Assembly (NCBI GenBank): GCA_001970955.1
Contig: MPUH01000371.1
Span: 1 to 60,050, forward strand
From: Stentor coeruleus
Lineage: Eukaryota; Ciliophora; Heterotrichea; Heterotrichida; Stentoridae
DNA: 60,050 nucleotides
Reading direction: 5' to 3'
The position numbers and the translations under genes are program-made. A model generated the notes under the pieces. That model was not told the origin of the DNA, searched no databases, and saw only the letters and a program-made list of their open reading frames with translations. Shown here in pieces: positions 40,965 through 51,190 of the stretch (within the stretch, counting starts at the first letter, position 1; each line of letters starts with the position of its first letter).

Positions 40965-43541
40965 ATGACGACGGATCTGGATATTGATACTGTTTGGGAT
41001 TATTTGCTTAAGAATAGGGATAATGAAGAACTCCAGAAGCTTGATGAGGAAATATGCGTCCCGAATTCTTTTACGCATAAGGAGTATAGATTAACACATC
41101 GCTTTAAAAGTTTAAAAAATGCATTCCTAGGCGTTGACAATAACAACAATAAATACTACATAAAAGCATTTGGTGTACAGTTATTCAAGCTAGTTAAATT
41201 CGTATACGATAACCTCGAGACAATCGAAAAGTTATCAACAGAACTAGATCTGCTCAAAGTGGACGAAATCATCGAAATCCACGAGAACGACCGCTGGGTC
41301 ATGTTCCTCATAACCCCATACATAGACTGTTTTACAATTGAGGAAGTGACTGAAGTCCTTCACAAACATAAAATGCATATTCCTAAAGAGCAATGCATAA
41401 ACATCTATCTAAAAATCCTCAGTATGGTTGAAGTAGCCTCATCCAAAAATCTCAAAGCGAATTTCATGCCAGACAATCTACTAATAATAAACCCAGACCC
41501 TGACGAACAAGGGCATATTTCCTTAGGTAAAAGGCAATTTAATCTAAAAATCTTATCAACAAGTCTCCATGCAATTACTGGAGGTAAATCAAAACTTGAA
41601 CGTCTTTACCCAGAACCACAAAAAGGAAATCATCTAGACCGGATGATTTGGGGAGCTGGAGTCTGTCTTTATGCTTTTGTTTCCCAAGAACCTTTATCTA
41701 AACTCCCAACTCTAAGCGTTTATCACGAACGAGACAATTTTCTTAAATTCTTTTACAAAGATGAAGATATTTTCAATGTCCTTAAAATGTGCTTTGCCCA
41801 TAAAAAACCGGCAAATTTTCTCACAAATTTCATATTAAAAATCTGGAGGGCTTTGATAAACAAAAAGTGGGAAGATGTTGATAACTGTTCAGCTAAACAA
41901 ATGTCAACACTTTTTGTTGGGTTGACATTTGAAACACCAGCTTGTCGTATGCTAGCTTTAAGGAAAATCTTGCTAATAGCCCAAGATTATAGTGGTGAGG
42001 TATGTTCATGTTTGAGTAAAAACAATATGTTGTTTATTTTTGTACAGAACTGTCTGATGTTTGATTGGCATACATTCCCTGAGCTTTTGAATTCAGTGTT
42101 TATGGTTTTGAAGGACAAACTGAGTTCCACCTCATTTAAAGGCCGACTTGTGTCTATGAATTTTTTCACAATTATAGTTACAGCAATAGATCTTAAAACT
42201 AGCACAGACTTGCTTTGTAATTTTATACAGGAATTCCATTATGATAATACATTGACTATATTACAGATTGCATGGAGTTCTGGTTTTGTTGAAAATATTA
42301 TAAACAAACCTTGCAAAACAGTTACTGAACTGGATTTTATCAAATCAACCATGTCATATTATGGGACTAACTCAGTTGAATTTATTAAAAAAGTTTATGA
42401 AACTATAGAAATAGGAGAAAGCCGTATTGCTCAGCATCTGCTCGAAGTCCCTTATTATTTCAAACTTGAACATAGTCAATTAGCAATACAACTTATGGAA
42501 AAAATTATTGAAAGAAATGTTAGAAGTCAAGGCGATACTATGTTGGATGTATTGAAAACTGTTGTTTTAATCCTAGCTGAAATTTTATGTGTACCAAAAC
42601 TTTTACAATACCATCATATTATTGGCCAGTGTACAAGTAAAAGCAATAAATTGTTTCTGTCAGACCTTGGGCATAATCCTTTGCTTATTAAATGCAAAAA
42701 ATGTATTCTTTCATATTGTGTTATGTGTAAAATTTGTTATCATGAAGACCATGATTATCAATACGTGCTTTATCAAAATCCTCTTTATAGATGTAATACT
42801 GAAAAACCTATTGAAGAAGTTGTTGATATAGGAATGTTCCAGCAAGGAAAATACCCAGCAAAATTTACGTTTATCGACTCTTTTGGGCATCAAAAATCGA
42901 AATCTCGTTTCTTAAACTCCCCGAAAATCAGAATCACTACAGTTGAAAGCTGTAAAGTTATCGCAAATGAAGGAGTTTATACAGTTTTATACTATGAAGT
43001 CAATGTTTATAAAGCAGGTTTACAAGAAAATATTGAAATTGGCATTGATGGTTCTGGGGTCAGATATCTAAGCCTTGATGGGACAATTCGACTAAACGGC
43101 AAAATAATAGCAAAAGGGCCTAGATATGGATCTTATGATATTATTGGTATTGGGGTTACTAATACATGCTGTGTTTACATAACTTACAATGGTTTAGTCA
43201 ATAGACCATTTGTCAAATGTGAACCAGCTGAAGAGTATCGTCCAGAAATCCTTTTAGACTCTGAAACTTGTGATATAGACGTCAAACTTAGACACTTTAT
43301 TTTTCAGCCAACAATGGATAAAAGCCCAAATCAAGATTTCGTAAACAAAGAAGCTTTACCAATATCTGACCGGTTACTAGTCCAACTATGCGGAAACATA
43401 AAAAAAAGCTACCAGAAATACCCTAAAGATACTAAGGCCCAAGATGTAATGGAAAAATACATAGAAATCTTAAAAACAGTCAAAAGATATGACCTTATTG
43501 AAAAACTCGAAGTAAAAAAATACAAATTCTGGCCGAGATAA
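40965..43541 (+). CDS. Kinase-like / zinc-finger / SPRY protein
   Basis: 858 residues. Residues about 40-310 look like a degenerate protein-kinase fold: a hinge-like ITPYIDCFTIEEV, a helix pair, then KANFMPDNLLIINP where H-R-D-x-K-x-x-N would be. The catalytic Asp/Lys pattern is missing, so activity is unlikely. A helical, probably armadillo-like middle follows. Residues about 575-600 carry a compact Cys/His cluster (KCKKCILSYCVMCKICYHEDHD) like a UBR- or B-box-type zinc finger. Residues about 665-790 are a SPRY domain (YYEVNVYKAGLQENIEIGI, SLDGTIRLNGKII, YDIIGIGV, VYITYNGL). Zinc finger plus SPRY suggests a ubiquitin-related adaptor. I know no named protein with this order. It ends 48 bp before the bromodomain gene on the same strand. 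Confidence 0.7.
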   Translation: MTTDLDIDTVWDYLLKNRDNEELQKLDEEICVPNSFTHKEYRLTHRFKSLKNAFLGVDNNNNKYYIKAFGVQLFKLVKFVYDNLETIEKLSTELDLLKVDEIIEIHENDRWVMFLITPYIDCFTIEEVTEVLHKHKMHIPKEQCINIYLKILSMVEVASSKNLKANFMPDNLLIINPDPDEQGHISLGKRQFNLKILSTSLHAITGGKSKLERLYPEPQKGNHLDRMIWGAGVCLYAFVSQEPLSKLPTLSVYHERDNFLKFFYKDEDIFNVLKMCFAHKKPANFLTNFILKIWRALINKKWEDVDNCSAKQMSTLFVGLTFETPACRMLALRKILLIAQDYSGEVCSCLSKNNMLFIFVQNCLMFDWHTFPELLNSVFMVLKDKLSSTSFKGRLVSMNFFTIIVTAIDLKTSTDLLCNFIQEFHYDNTLTILQIAWSSGFVENIINKPCKTVTELDFIKSTMSYYGTNSVEFIKKVYETIEIGESRIAQHLLEVPYYFKLEHSQLAIQLMEKIIERNVRSQGDTMLDVLKTVVLILAEILCVPKLLQYHHIIGQCTSKSNKLFLSDLGHNPLLIKCKKCILSYCVMCKICYHEDHDYQYVLYQNPLYRCNTEKPIEEVVDIGMFQQGKYPAKFTFIDSFGHQKSKSRFLNSPKIRITTVESCKVIANEGVYTVLYYEVNVYKAGLQENIEIGIDGSGVRYLSLDGTIRLNGKIIAKGPRYGSYDIIGIGVTNTCCVYITYNGLVNRPFVKCEPAEEYRPEILLDSETCDIDVKLRHFIFQPTMDKSPNQDFVNKEALPISDRLLVQLCGNIKKSYQKYPKDTKAQDVMEKYIEILKTVKRYDLIEKLEVKKYKFWPR

Positions 43542-43589
43542 CTAAAACCTAGCTAAGCATATTTTAGGTAATTTAAAAACTAATATTAT

Positions 43590-44264
43590 ATGGAAGGGTA
43601 ATATACAAATAGAAAGGCAGGTTTAACTAGAGAAGAAGTTAAAAAGCTCTCAGATGTGATCCGTCAGCTGGAAAAAAAGCAGGAAGCCTCTGATTTTCTA
43701 AAGCCTGTTGACTATAAAAACTTAGGTCTGGATGACTATCCGCTTATAATCAAGACCCCAATGGACTTGTCTACAGTAAAAAAAAAGCTTAAAACAGGAA
43801 AATATATAACAGTTGCTGAATGCACAGCAGATATGGCTCTTATTTGGGATAATTGCCGTACATATAATCAGATTGGTTCTGTGAGTTTTATTTAGGCTAT
43901 AGTTAATCAAGCAGATATACTTGAAGCTGTTATGAGAAAACAATGCGAACTTAATGCGATACCTCTTGATTTACCACAAAAACGACAAAGGGAGGAAAAT
44001 AAACAAGAAGTTGTTCAGGACAAACTTTCTTTAGACTCGAAAATTGAGTTCGCTGAAAAAGTTAAGAAAGTGTCTCATGAAGTCCTTGCTGAAATTGTTA
44101 AAATTGTTGACTCGGATTGTAAACACGCATTAGAAGAATTGGATAGTGATAGGATTCAGATTAAAGTGGATAGTCTTGATAAAGCAACTTTTGAAAAACT
44201 TATGGGATTAGTTAGTGTAGCTGATGAGCCTAAGCCGACAAAGAAGCATAAAAAAAATAATTAG
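43590..44264 (+). CDS. BET-type protein with one bromodomain and a NET domain (three exons)
   Basis: Three exons (43590-43597, 43613-43880, 43896-44264) separated by two 15-nt introns give 214 residues. The first exon is only 8 bases. The bromodomain spans about residues 5-110: FLKPVDYKNLGLDDYPLIIKTPMDLSTVKKKL, then MALIWDNCRTYNQIGS, where the N of the YN pair is the acetyl-lysine-binding Asn. The second intron falls right after this loop. Residues about 143-200 (IEFAEKVKKVSHEVLAEIV ... VDSLDKATFEKLMGLV) match the extraterminal NET domain of BET proteins. BET proteins read acetylated histones and recruit transcription machinery. One bromodomain plus NET resembles compact protist and plant forms. 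Confidence 0.88.
43598..43612 (+). other. 15-nt intron 1 of the bromodomain gene
   Basis: GTAATATACAAATAG, eight bases after the start codon begins. In-frame TAA if retained. Confidence 0.85.
43881..43895 (+). other. 15-nt intron 2 of the bromodomain gene
   Basis: GTGAGTTTTATTTAG; removing it restores the bromodomain across the acetyl-lysine-binding loop. In-frame TAG if retained. Confidence 0.9.
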
Positions 44265-44397
44265 ATTGGATTTAGAAGGATTTATATGAAATGGTTGTAA
44301 TAAAGTATTCTTTTAATGTATATTAAATGCGATAAAAATTTTCTTTATATAATATGGATAAATAAATACTAAATATTATAAGGGAATATATTGAAAT

Positions 44398-44943
44398 TTA
44401 AGACCTTATTTCTTTGATTCTTATAAAAACCCACATTGCTAAGTACATAACAGAACAAAGCACACTCATTAAAAAAGCATAAAATGAAATAAGATTTCCT
44501 GAACCAATACACTTACCTGATATTGGACAATGATGATCATATCCTCTTATACAAACCTGACAATCATAACAATGCTCACTTCCTTTTTCAATAATAACCG
44601 AGCATCCTTTACATAGTCTCTGGCCCGATTGGACTTCTTCTAAGTTGATTTCCCAGAAATTAAAAATTATACCAGGATCTTTCAATGCTAGGACAAGATA
44701 TGAAATAAAAGCACTTAGATATATAAATAAGCCGATATATTGTAATTCAATTGGCACTTTTGGGGCCATGATGAATATAAAAAATATGTTGACTCCAAGA
44801 AGGATAGTACCTAAACAAAGGTTATAACCCCAATCTGGTCCGATTGATATGTAGATTTTGCCTTGGATTGCGAGACAGTGGGTGTTACCAAGTTGGAAAA
44901 AACCGGATGGCTTTTTTATTTGGATTTTGCTGTGGCCTTCCAT
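44398..44943 (-). CDS. DHHC-type palmitoyltransferase, short form
   Basis: 181 residues. The DHHC cysteine-rich domain is intact (Cys pairs at C111/C114, C125/C128/C131, then YDHHCPISGKCIG with DHHC at 136-139 and C139 catalytic). Two membrane segments precede it (about 42-60 and 68-87) with the conserved DPG motif at 89-91, and one follows (about 152-175). Typical DHHC enzymes have four membrane segments with a further TTxE region; here the protein ends a few residues after the third. It may be a truncated or minimal enzyme, or a further exon is hidden. It would S-acylate membrane proteins, such as the Cys-bearing N-termini of the CDPKs here; that link is speculation. Confidence 0.85.
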   Translation of the reverse strand: MEGHSKIQIKKPSGFFQLGNTHCLAIQGKIYISIGPDWGYNLCLGTILLGVNIFFIFIMAPKVPIELQYIGLFIYLSAFISYLVLALKDPGIIFNFWEINLEEVQSGQRLCKGCSVIIEKGSEHCYDCQVCIRGYDHHCPISGKCIGSGNLISFYAFLMSVLCSVMYLAMWVFIRIKEIRS

Positions 44944-45103
44944 TATTTTACTATTTTATATAGGATTATAGTATAAATTTAGTGATTTCATAGATGATTA
45001 CATATAAAATAGGTGTTGCAGTGCTAGAAAAGCCTAAATCCTACCCGAAACCTAGAAATAATCCCAACAAATTACTATAAAATATATATTCTGAATTATC
45101 TAG

Positions 45104-46738
45104 TTAAAAATTTCCTTTCAACTCCAGCCTAGGGTCTTTTTCAAACGCTACAGGTCTCGCCCCAAGCATCTTTTGTCTCTCAATTTCACTCTTAGCAAGC
45201 TTCAATCCAAGCTCTTGAATTTTCTCATTCCCCTGCTTAACTTTCAGTTTATACTCCCTAGCCTTAGCTTTAAAAAAACTAGCTTGTGACTCAGAATTTT
45301 TAAGTTTTTCCTCCAAACCTCTAATATCCTCATTAAATCCCCTCAAATTATTATCTTTTTCCACCCTCATTTCCATTTGCTGGATTTTCGATACAAAATT
45401 TTCATTGTTTTTCATAGCATCATTATATCTCAAAGACAAAACTTTCAAATCATTCTGATACCTTTCAATCTCTTCATTTTTACTAGAAAAGTTTTCTTTA
45501 TACAAATCAATTTCTTTAATCATCGCCGTATTTTTGCTTTCTTGCAACCTAAGGTCTTCTTTCAAATTACAAATCTCTTGTTTTTTTCTTTCAATTTCAT
45601 GTTTAAATTCCCTTTCTTGATTCTGAGTATTTGAAGCTATTTCTCGTATTTTTTGCTCATAAGCCTCGCTTTGCCTTTGTAATTTTTCCTTTTCATCCTT
45701 ATCTTTATTATACTTTTCCTTTTCAGTTTTCAAAGTTTCTCTTAATTTGTTTTCTGATTGGACTTCTTTTTCAAATGTTTTCCTTTGTAACTCAGCCATT
45801 TCTTCTTTATTATGTGTGATTTGTGTTTCAGCAGATTCTAGATTTGATATATAGCTTTCAAGATCTTTTTTTAAAGTAATGATTTCTTGTTGTTTAACTT
45901 CTAATGATAATTTAAGTTTATGGACTTGGTCGATTAAGTCTTTGTTTTGGAGTTCAAGGCGATCTTTTTCTATGTTGCTAAGGCGAACTTTATTTCTTTC
46001 TTCTTCAGCTTCTCTTCCAAGTCGGATTTTCATCTCGTTTTTTTCATTTTTTTGACTTTCTAAGCGTTTTTTTACATCTTCAAGTTCTCCGTAAAGTTTT
46101 TCGTTTTTTATTTTATGCTCTTCCCTGTCACGTTTCAATGCTCGAATTGTTTCTTTGTCTGTGCTGTCTTCAATTTTTTCTTGAAGGTGCTGGATTTCAC
46201 CAAATAAATGTGTTGTTTCTTTGGAATAACGTTCTTTTATGTCCCGGATCTCCTTTTCGGTCTCTGCTTTATATGAATTGTATTGAAGCTGGGATAAATC
46301 CAACTTGCGAGTGAGGTCGTAAATCTGTGACTGTAACCTTGATATCTCATCTTCTTTATTGTCTAAAGCTATTTTCATAGGTCCTTCAATTTCATTCACC
46401 AATCTCAATCTTAGCAACTCCGTATCAATTGGAGGGATCATTTTGCTTTGGATTTCTTCAAATTCTCTTTTCCCTTGTTCTAATGATGATTTAAGTTTTT
46501 GTACATAAGTTTCATAATAATTTTCAGTTTCTTTTCGAGCTTTTACAGCATCAACACATTTTAAATTGGCTTCTTGAGCATCTCTTTTTACCCGCTCGTA
46601 ATGTAGTTTAAACTCTTCGTGCACTCTTCTTAGACCTTCATAATCTGAGTTTTTTCTTTCAAGTATCTCGCGAGTTGTCGCTAAAGCTTTTCTAAGCTCG
46701 TTATTTTCATCTAGTAATGCATCATAAGTTCGGTCCAT
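45104..46738 (-). CDS. CEP83-like coiled-coil protein
   Basis: 544 residues, coiled coil from about residue 5 to 520. The segment IPPIDTELLRLRLVNEIEGP near residues 101-120 resembles the conserved TPQKLELLRAQIQQELETP block of CEP83 (CCDC41), and sequences before and after align in character. CEP83 anchors the distal appendages (transition fibres) that attach basal bodies to the membrane, a structure ciliates need in thousands. Long coiled coils produce spurious similarity, so this rests mainly on the ELLR-EI-GP block. The C-terminus (ARPVAFEKDPRLELKGNF) is not helical. Confidence 0.6.
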   Translation of the reverse strand: MDRTYDALLDENNELRKALATTREILERKNSDYEGLRRVHEEFKLHYERVKRDAQEANLKCVDAVKARKETENYYETYVQKLKSSLEQGKREFEEIQSKMIPPIDTELLRLRLVNEIEGPMKIALDNKEDEISRLQSQIYDLTRKLDLSQLQYNSYKAETEKEIRDIKERYSKETTHLFGEIQHLQEKIEDSTDKETIRALKRDREEHKIKNEKLYGELEDVKKRLESQKNEKNEMKIRLGREAEEERNKVRLSNIEKDRLELQNKDLIDQVHKLKLSLEVKQQEIITLKKDLESYISNLESAETQITHNKEEMAELQRKTFEKEVQSENKLRETLKTEKEKYNKDKDEKEKLQRQSEAYEQKIREIASNTQNQEREFKHEIERKKQEICNLKEDLRLQESKNTAMIKEIDLYKENFSSKNEEIERYQNDLKVLSLRYNDAMKNNENFVSKIQQMEMRVEKDNNLRGFNEDIRGLEEKLKNSESQASFFKAKAREYKLKVKQGNEKIQELGLKLAKSEIERQKMLGARPVAFEKDPRLELKGNF

Positions 46739-47457
46739 TTATATTTAAAAGATTAAGGCTGGAATATAGGAAATTAAAGTTTTTTTGGTTGGAGATTATT
46801 AGATGGGTTTTGTGGATGAGGATTTTCTTAGTGAAAATAAGGATGCTTAGGTTATTAGTATTTTTGGGAAAAGGCTTGACTTTTAGATAGAAGATATGTG
46901 GATTTTATATTTGGAGATGATTTATATATCAAGTTTTGGTTTTTTTTTTGGGGCTTTTTGTGTTAGTTTTCTATTAAGTTTATATAAATATCTAGGTTGA
47001 GATATATTTTGTAATACAATAATTATAAGTTTGTATTAAGCTTTTATTAATAGATTTACAAAATAATTGTTTTATCAATATGTGTATTTCCTTACAGCCT
47101 AACACCAAATCCAATCTTTAGTAAAAAAAAATTTCCAAAATTTATCATCGCATCATCCATTAAACTATCCTCATAACTTTTTATATTCTCTTACTTTCAA
47201 CAGCTTTTCCTCATATTTTTTATCTAAGCCTCCAAAACGTAATCCATAAAGTATCTTGTTCTTTTCAATTTAAACCTAATTCTTCCATTAATTACCTATA
47301 AACATCTTCAAAAATCCATAAAAATCATACATCTTTCACTAATCATCCTACCTATCTCCCTCCAAATCCTCTTAAAATCCTCCACCTGACCTTAAACATA
47401 AAATCCTCCTCCTTCTTCCCATATTAAAATTCCTTCGAAATCTAAGTTTAATTCTAA
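46739..47457. other. Intergenic with a strand-skew flip
   Basis: 719 bp between same-strand genes. The left part is G-rich and C-poor, and the right part (from about 47090) is C-rich and G-poor. No gene is recognised. Confidence 0.5.
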
Positions 47458-47940
47458 CTAATCAATATAATCGTGCCACTTCTCTCCATCATTTTCTTCA
47501 TCAATCTTGTAGCACATTGATTCCCAGAATTCATTAGATTTTTTATTCATTGAAATCAGTTCAATCATACTGTCAAAACCATAGTTGCTGCTAACCAAAT
47601 GCACTAGGCTTTCAGATGAGATCTCTGGATTTCCAAGCACAGGGTCAGTTGGAATATTGTTTTTAACATAATCATCAGCTTTTTTCATTTCCATTTCCTC
47701 TTTGGCTTGTCTATCAGGATCCTCCTTATATTTGATATAAAGTTTAAACAGTGGTATTGAAATGAAAATCCCGAAGTACCTTGCATTATTTGTAGTCCTG
47801 CACAGTCTGAAGTATAAATCCTTGAGAAAATGATTGCGGCCTTGAGACTCCAGTCCATATTTCCTTTCGTTGAAGTCTAGATTGATTCTTCTGCGAATAC
47901 GCCATCTGAAGGGCTTTTTAGCGTAGGTCCAGAATGTCAT
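47458..47940 (-). CDS. Small protein of unknown function, possibly mitochondrial
   Basis: 160 residues. The N-terminus is rich in Arg, Lys and aromatics without acidic residues until residue 22 (KKPFRWRIRRRINLDF), as in mitochondrial presequences or matrix-facing tails. A short hydrophobic stretch follows (ARYFGIFISIPLFKLYI, about 53-69) that could be one membrane segment, then an acidic soluble part. This fits a small accessory subunit of a mitochondrial complex, but I recognise no family. Confidence 0.55.
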   Translation of the reverse strand: MTFWTYAKKPFRWRIRRRINLDFNERKYGLESQGRNHFLKDLYFRLCRTTNNARYFGIFISIPLFKLYIKYKEDPDRQAKEEMEMKKADDYVKNNIPTDPVLGNPEISSESLVHLVSSNYGFDSMIELISMNKKSNEFWESMCYKIDEENDGEKWHDYID

Positions 47941-48094
47941 TTATATGGCCATTATTATGGTTTTAGGACTTTTTGATTAGAATTATGATGACTTTTGTTA
48001 GGGAAAATGATGAGAGATCTTATTTTTTTTAAGGAAGGATATATGAAAACTAGCTTTAGGAACTATTATTATTTGAGGTTTGAGATTTTGTTAT

Positions 48095-48472
48095 TTAATC
48101 TTTAGGTAAAGCGTATTTCGAATAGAGATATTCGGATGTAAGTCTTTGGGATGAGTTTGGATAGTTAAGTTTAAGGTAATAAGATGGTAAAAAGAGTATG
48201 CTGAAGGCAAATATAAAGACTTTATAGTAGGGATATGGTCGTAAATCAAGTTTATATAATAAAGCTATAGAACAAGCTACTCCTATGAAGTTTCCCACTA
48301 AAAGATTTTTCTCTTTAGATTGCTTTAGATGCTGATAAAGCTTTAAGTCTTTTCTTAGAAGCTGTTGACCTTGGGTTTGGTCTAGGTGATTGAAGAATTT
48401 TTCTTTGTTTTTTAAGGTCTCATCAATCATAGATAAGTATTGAGAGTATTTCTTACTTGACTCATTGTCCAT
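48095..48472 (-). CDS. Small membrane protein of unknown function
   Basis: 125 residues with a helical polar N-terminus and two hydrophobic segments (about 57-74, NFIGVACSIALLYKL, and 84-102, VFIFAFSILFLPSYYL). It starts at the first ATG after an AT-rich flank. It sits beside another small, possibly mitochondrial gene on the same strand (153 bp apart). No family is recognised. Confidence 0.5.
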   Translation of the reverse strand: MDNESSKKYSQYLSMIDETLKNKEKFFNHLDQTQGQQLLRKDLKLYQHLKQSKEKNLLVGNFIGVACSIALLYKLDLRPYPYYKVFIFAFSILFLPSYYLKLNYPNSSQRLTSEYLYSKYALPKD

Positions 48473-49257
48473 TATGTGAGAATTTATGATATTTTTTTAG
48501 TAAGACTAGGAGATTATTGGAGCTGTATTGATTTTATATATTTTTGTAATAAAATGCCTATTTTTGATGTGATTTTTTATAAATAGAAATTGATGCTTTG
48601 AATTGAGAAAGCGCTTTTGAGTTTTTAAAGAGAGTTTTTTGTATGGATAAAGTTTGGTTTGCAATTTATAGAAAAAACAATGGGCTTTGGATTATGTGGA
48701 GATAATATTTTATTTAAAGAATGATCGCAAATATATAAGCACTTGATTTATAAATTCTTGATGTGAAGACTACTTTTTTAGTATGTTTCCCCCTATTATA
48801 CACTTTGATATAAATATTTTATTCTCCTTTATATATGAATCTATATCAAAATTCTCTGTATTTTCCTGTTTCTGTAGTACATAAACGCATATCCATTCAA
48901 TACTTAAATTAAAATCTCTACATTAGAAACAATTTGCTATTAAATCTTTATCATTCTACTAGTATTCTTAATCATATATTATTAAAAACTATAATTATCA
49001 AAAACTATAAAAAACTCATCATTTAACTAACTAATAAACAAAAAAATAATCAGACTATTCAACCTTTAATATAAAATCTTGCTATTTATTTCTAATATCT
49101 ACAAGCCGAACCTGAGATCAAAGTTTATATAAAAATCCACACTTCAATACAATATTTAAATTTATTACAAAAACTATTCCAACTAAGCCTTATAATAAAC
49201 AATTTATCTAAAAAATACCTAATTCAATCCTAATATTTGTTTTTATAAAACTTCTAA
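48473..49257. other. Intergenic
   Basis: 785 bp. G-rich on the left and C-rich/G-poor on the right, as in the preceding long intergenic. No gene is recognised. Confidence 0.5.
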
Positions 49258-49500
49258 TTATTTTATCTCATCCGGATAATGTCCCCATTTCTCTTTAAAA
49301 TTCTCCCAATACTCTGCTTGTGATAACCTTTCGCTTTCAATATTAGCAAGACAAAATTGATACTCTTTATAAATTTTCATACATCTATCCTTCTCTTTCT
49401 TATACCTAGCTTTCTCATAACACTCTTCGCATCTCCTAAAAACCTCTCCACAAGCAGTCATATCAAATACTTTTGCCACATCGTCGATATTCGAATTCAT
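49258..49500 (-). CDS. Twin-CX9C (CHCH) mitochondrial intermembrane-space protein
   Basis: 80 residues with two exact CX9C motifs, C17-C27 and C40-C50, separated by 12 residues, plus an extra C24. This is the helix-turn-helix CHCH fold imported and oxidised by the Mia40/Erv1 relay. The second motif with its flank (CMKIYKEYQFCL) resembles TRIAP1/Mdm35, which chaperones lipid-transfer proteins; small cytochrome-oxidase assembly factors are the alternative. The C-terminus is polar with aromatic residues. It is divergent from the next gene with 158 bp between starts. Confidence 0.75.
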   Translation of the reverse strand: MNSNIDDVAKVFDMTACGEVFRRCEECYEKARYKKEKDRCMKIYKEYQFCLANIESERLSQAEYWENFKEKWGHYPDEIK

Positions 49501-49658
49501 AACTAATAATTATTATCATATTTCATTACAAAATTCACCCTTTTAGATAATTTATAAAATAAAATCCTTAATTCTTTTTGTCAAACTATTTACTTTTATT
49601 AAATAAACGAAAAGCTCTAAAATATGATTTTTTTTTATTATAAAATAAACAGCACTTT

Positions 49659-51110
49659 ATGGGTTGTTTAAAGTCCATACCAGAAGCGCCTACCCATCAA
49701 AGAAATATATCAGAAAGTTATAAACCAGGAAATGCACCAATAACAGTTACAAGAAGACCTAGAAAAAATATGTTTGGAGCTTTTCAAGCTAATAGTATAA
49801 CAGATTATTATGAGATATTGAAAGCTATTGGAAGCGGATCTTTAGGGACTTTATTTTATGCAAAGCATATACAAACACAAGAGTTTAGAACACTTCGAGA
49901 AATTAATAAACTCACGTTAAAAGATGACGCTTTGTCAATAGTTCAAGAAATAAGCGTACTTAAAGATCTGGACCACCCAAATGTTCTTAAGGTTTACGAA
50001 GCTATTGAAACACCAAAAAGTGTTTATATTGCCTTAGAGTATATATCAGGGCATTCACTAATGGAAAAAGTTAAAAATACAGGCTGTGAAACAATGCTAG
50101 CCCGGGCAATGCTTGACATCTTCTCTGCTCTAGCTTACTTGCATACAAAAGGTATTGTTCACTGTAACATCTGCCCAGAATACATCGTCCAAACAAACGG
50201 CGATAGTTATGATGTGATAACAAAGCTTATAGGTTTCACATGTTCCCAACGTCTAAACGACAAACAAGAAATAAACCTCAACAAAATCCATTATCAATAC
50301 GCAGCTCCAGAACTTCTCAAAGGAGAATTTGATGAAAAAGCTGATATTTGGAGCTGTGGCATTTTACTCTATGACCTTCTTGTAGGGCGACTTCCTTTCC
50401 CAGGTAAAACTAAAACTGGTATAATCGATTGTATTCTTAACGGAGACCTAGATTTTACAAATAGTATGTTTACATCTTTATCATACAATTCTCAAGATCT
50501 TATAAAAAACATGCTTAACTTAGATCCATTAAAAAGATCAACAGCTCAACAAAATCTTATACACCCTATGATAAATGCTAGTAAAAGCAAAATCTCTATT
50601 TCTTTAGATGCTATAAAAAAACTAAGGGTTTTTAAAGTAAAAAATATATAGGTTAACAATAGAGCAGCAAGGTCAATATTAGCAAAATTGAATTTTAAGC
50701 TTGGTAAAGAAGATCATGAGATTATAAATTACTTTAAAGAAATTGATGAAAATTTTGATGGAAGGGTAAGTAAAGATGAACTTATTGAAGCTTTTGATAG
50801 ACTTGGGATTGATATAACAGGAGAAGTTGATGAGATTATGTGTAATATGGATATTGATGGGAATGGATATATTGATTATTCTGAACTTAAAGTTACATTG
50901 ACTGAATGGAATGAAGAACTTAAAGAAAAAAATTTGATTAGATGCTTTAAGGTAGTTGGAGATAAAATATTGATTGATTCGCTGAGGATTGAGCTGATTG
51001 ATATTAAACAGTTGGATTGGATAAGATTTTTACAGGATTGTCCTAATGATGGGGTTAATATAACAGTGACAGCATTGAAGAATTATTTGAAAGATAATAT
51101 TAATCAATAG
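49659..51110 (+). CDS. CDPK-family pseudokinase with two EF-hands (one 15-nt intron)
   Basis: Exons 49659-50636 and 50652-51110 give 478 residues; without the intron the kinase part would end at TAG before the EF-hands. The N-terminus MGC signals myristoylation and palmitoylation. The kinase fold (about 50-305) keeps a glycine loop (GSGSLG, 58-63) and APE (216-218) but has lost every catalytic residue: the ATP-binding Lys is R80, HRD is HCN (168-170), the paired Lys and Asn are Cys and Tyr, and DFG is GFT (192-194). EF-hands 1 and 2 are canonical (DENFDGRVSKDE, DIDGNGYIDYSE), while 3 and 4 are degenerate. It should bind calcium yet not phosphorylate, suggesting a calcium-regulated scaffold or competitor of the active CDPK at 14785. 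Confidence 0.88.
50637..50651 (+). other. 15-nt intron in the pseudokinase gene
   Basis: GTAAAAAATATATAG, at the boundary between kinase domain and EF-hand region. In-frame TAG if retained. Confidence 0.85.
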
Positions 51111-51190
51111 AGTGCGAATGATTTACTTTAAGATTTTTGAGGGAAGGTTTAAGGGGGAAGGGCTTTTTTATTAATAATATAGAAGATGAG

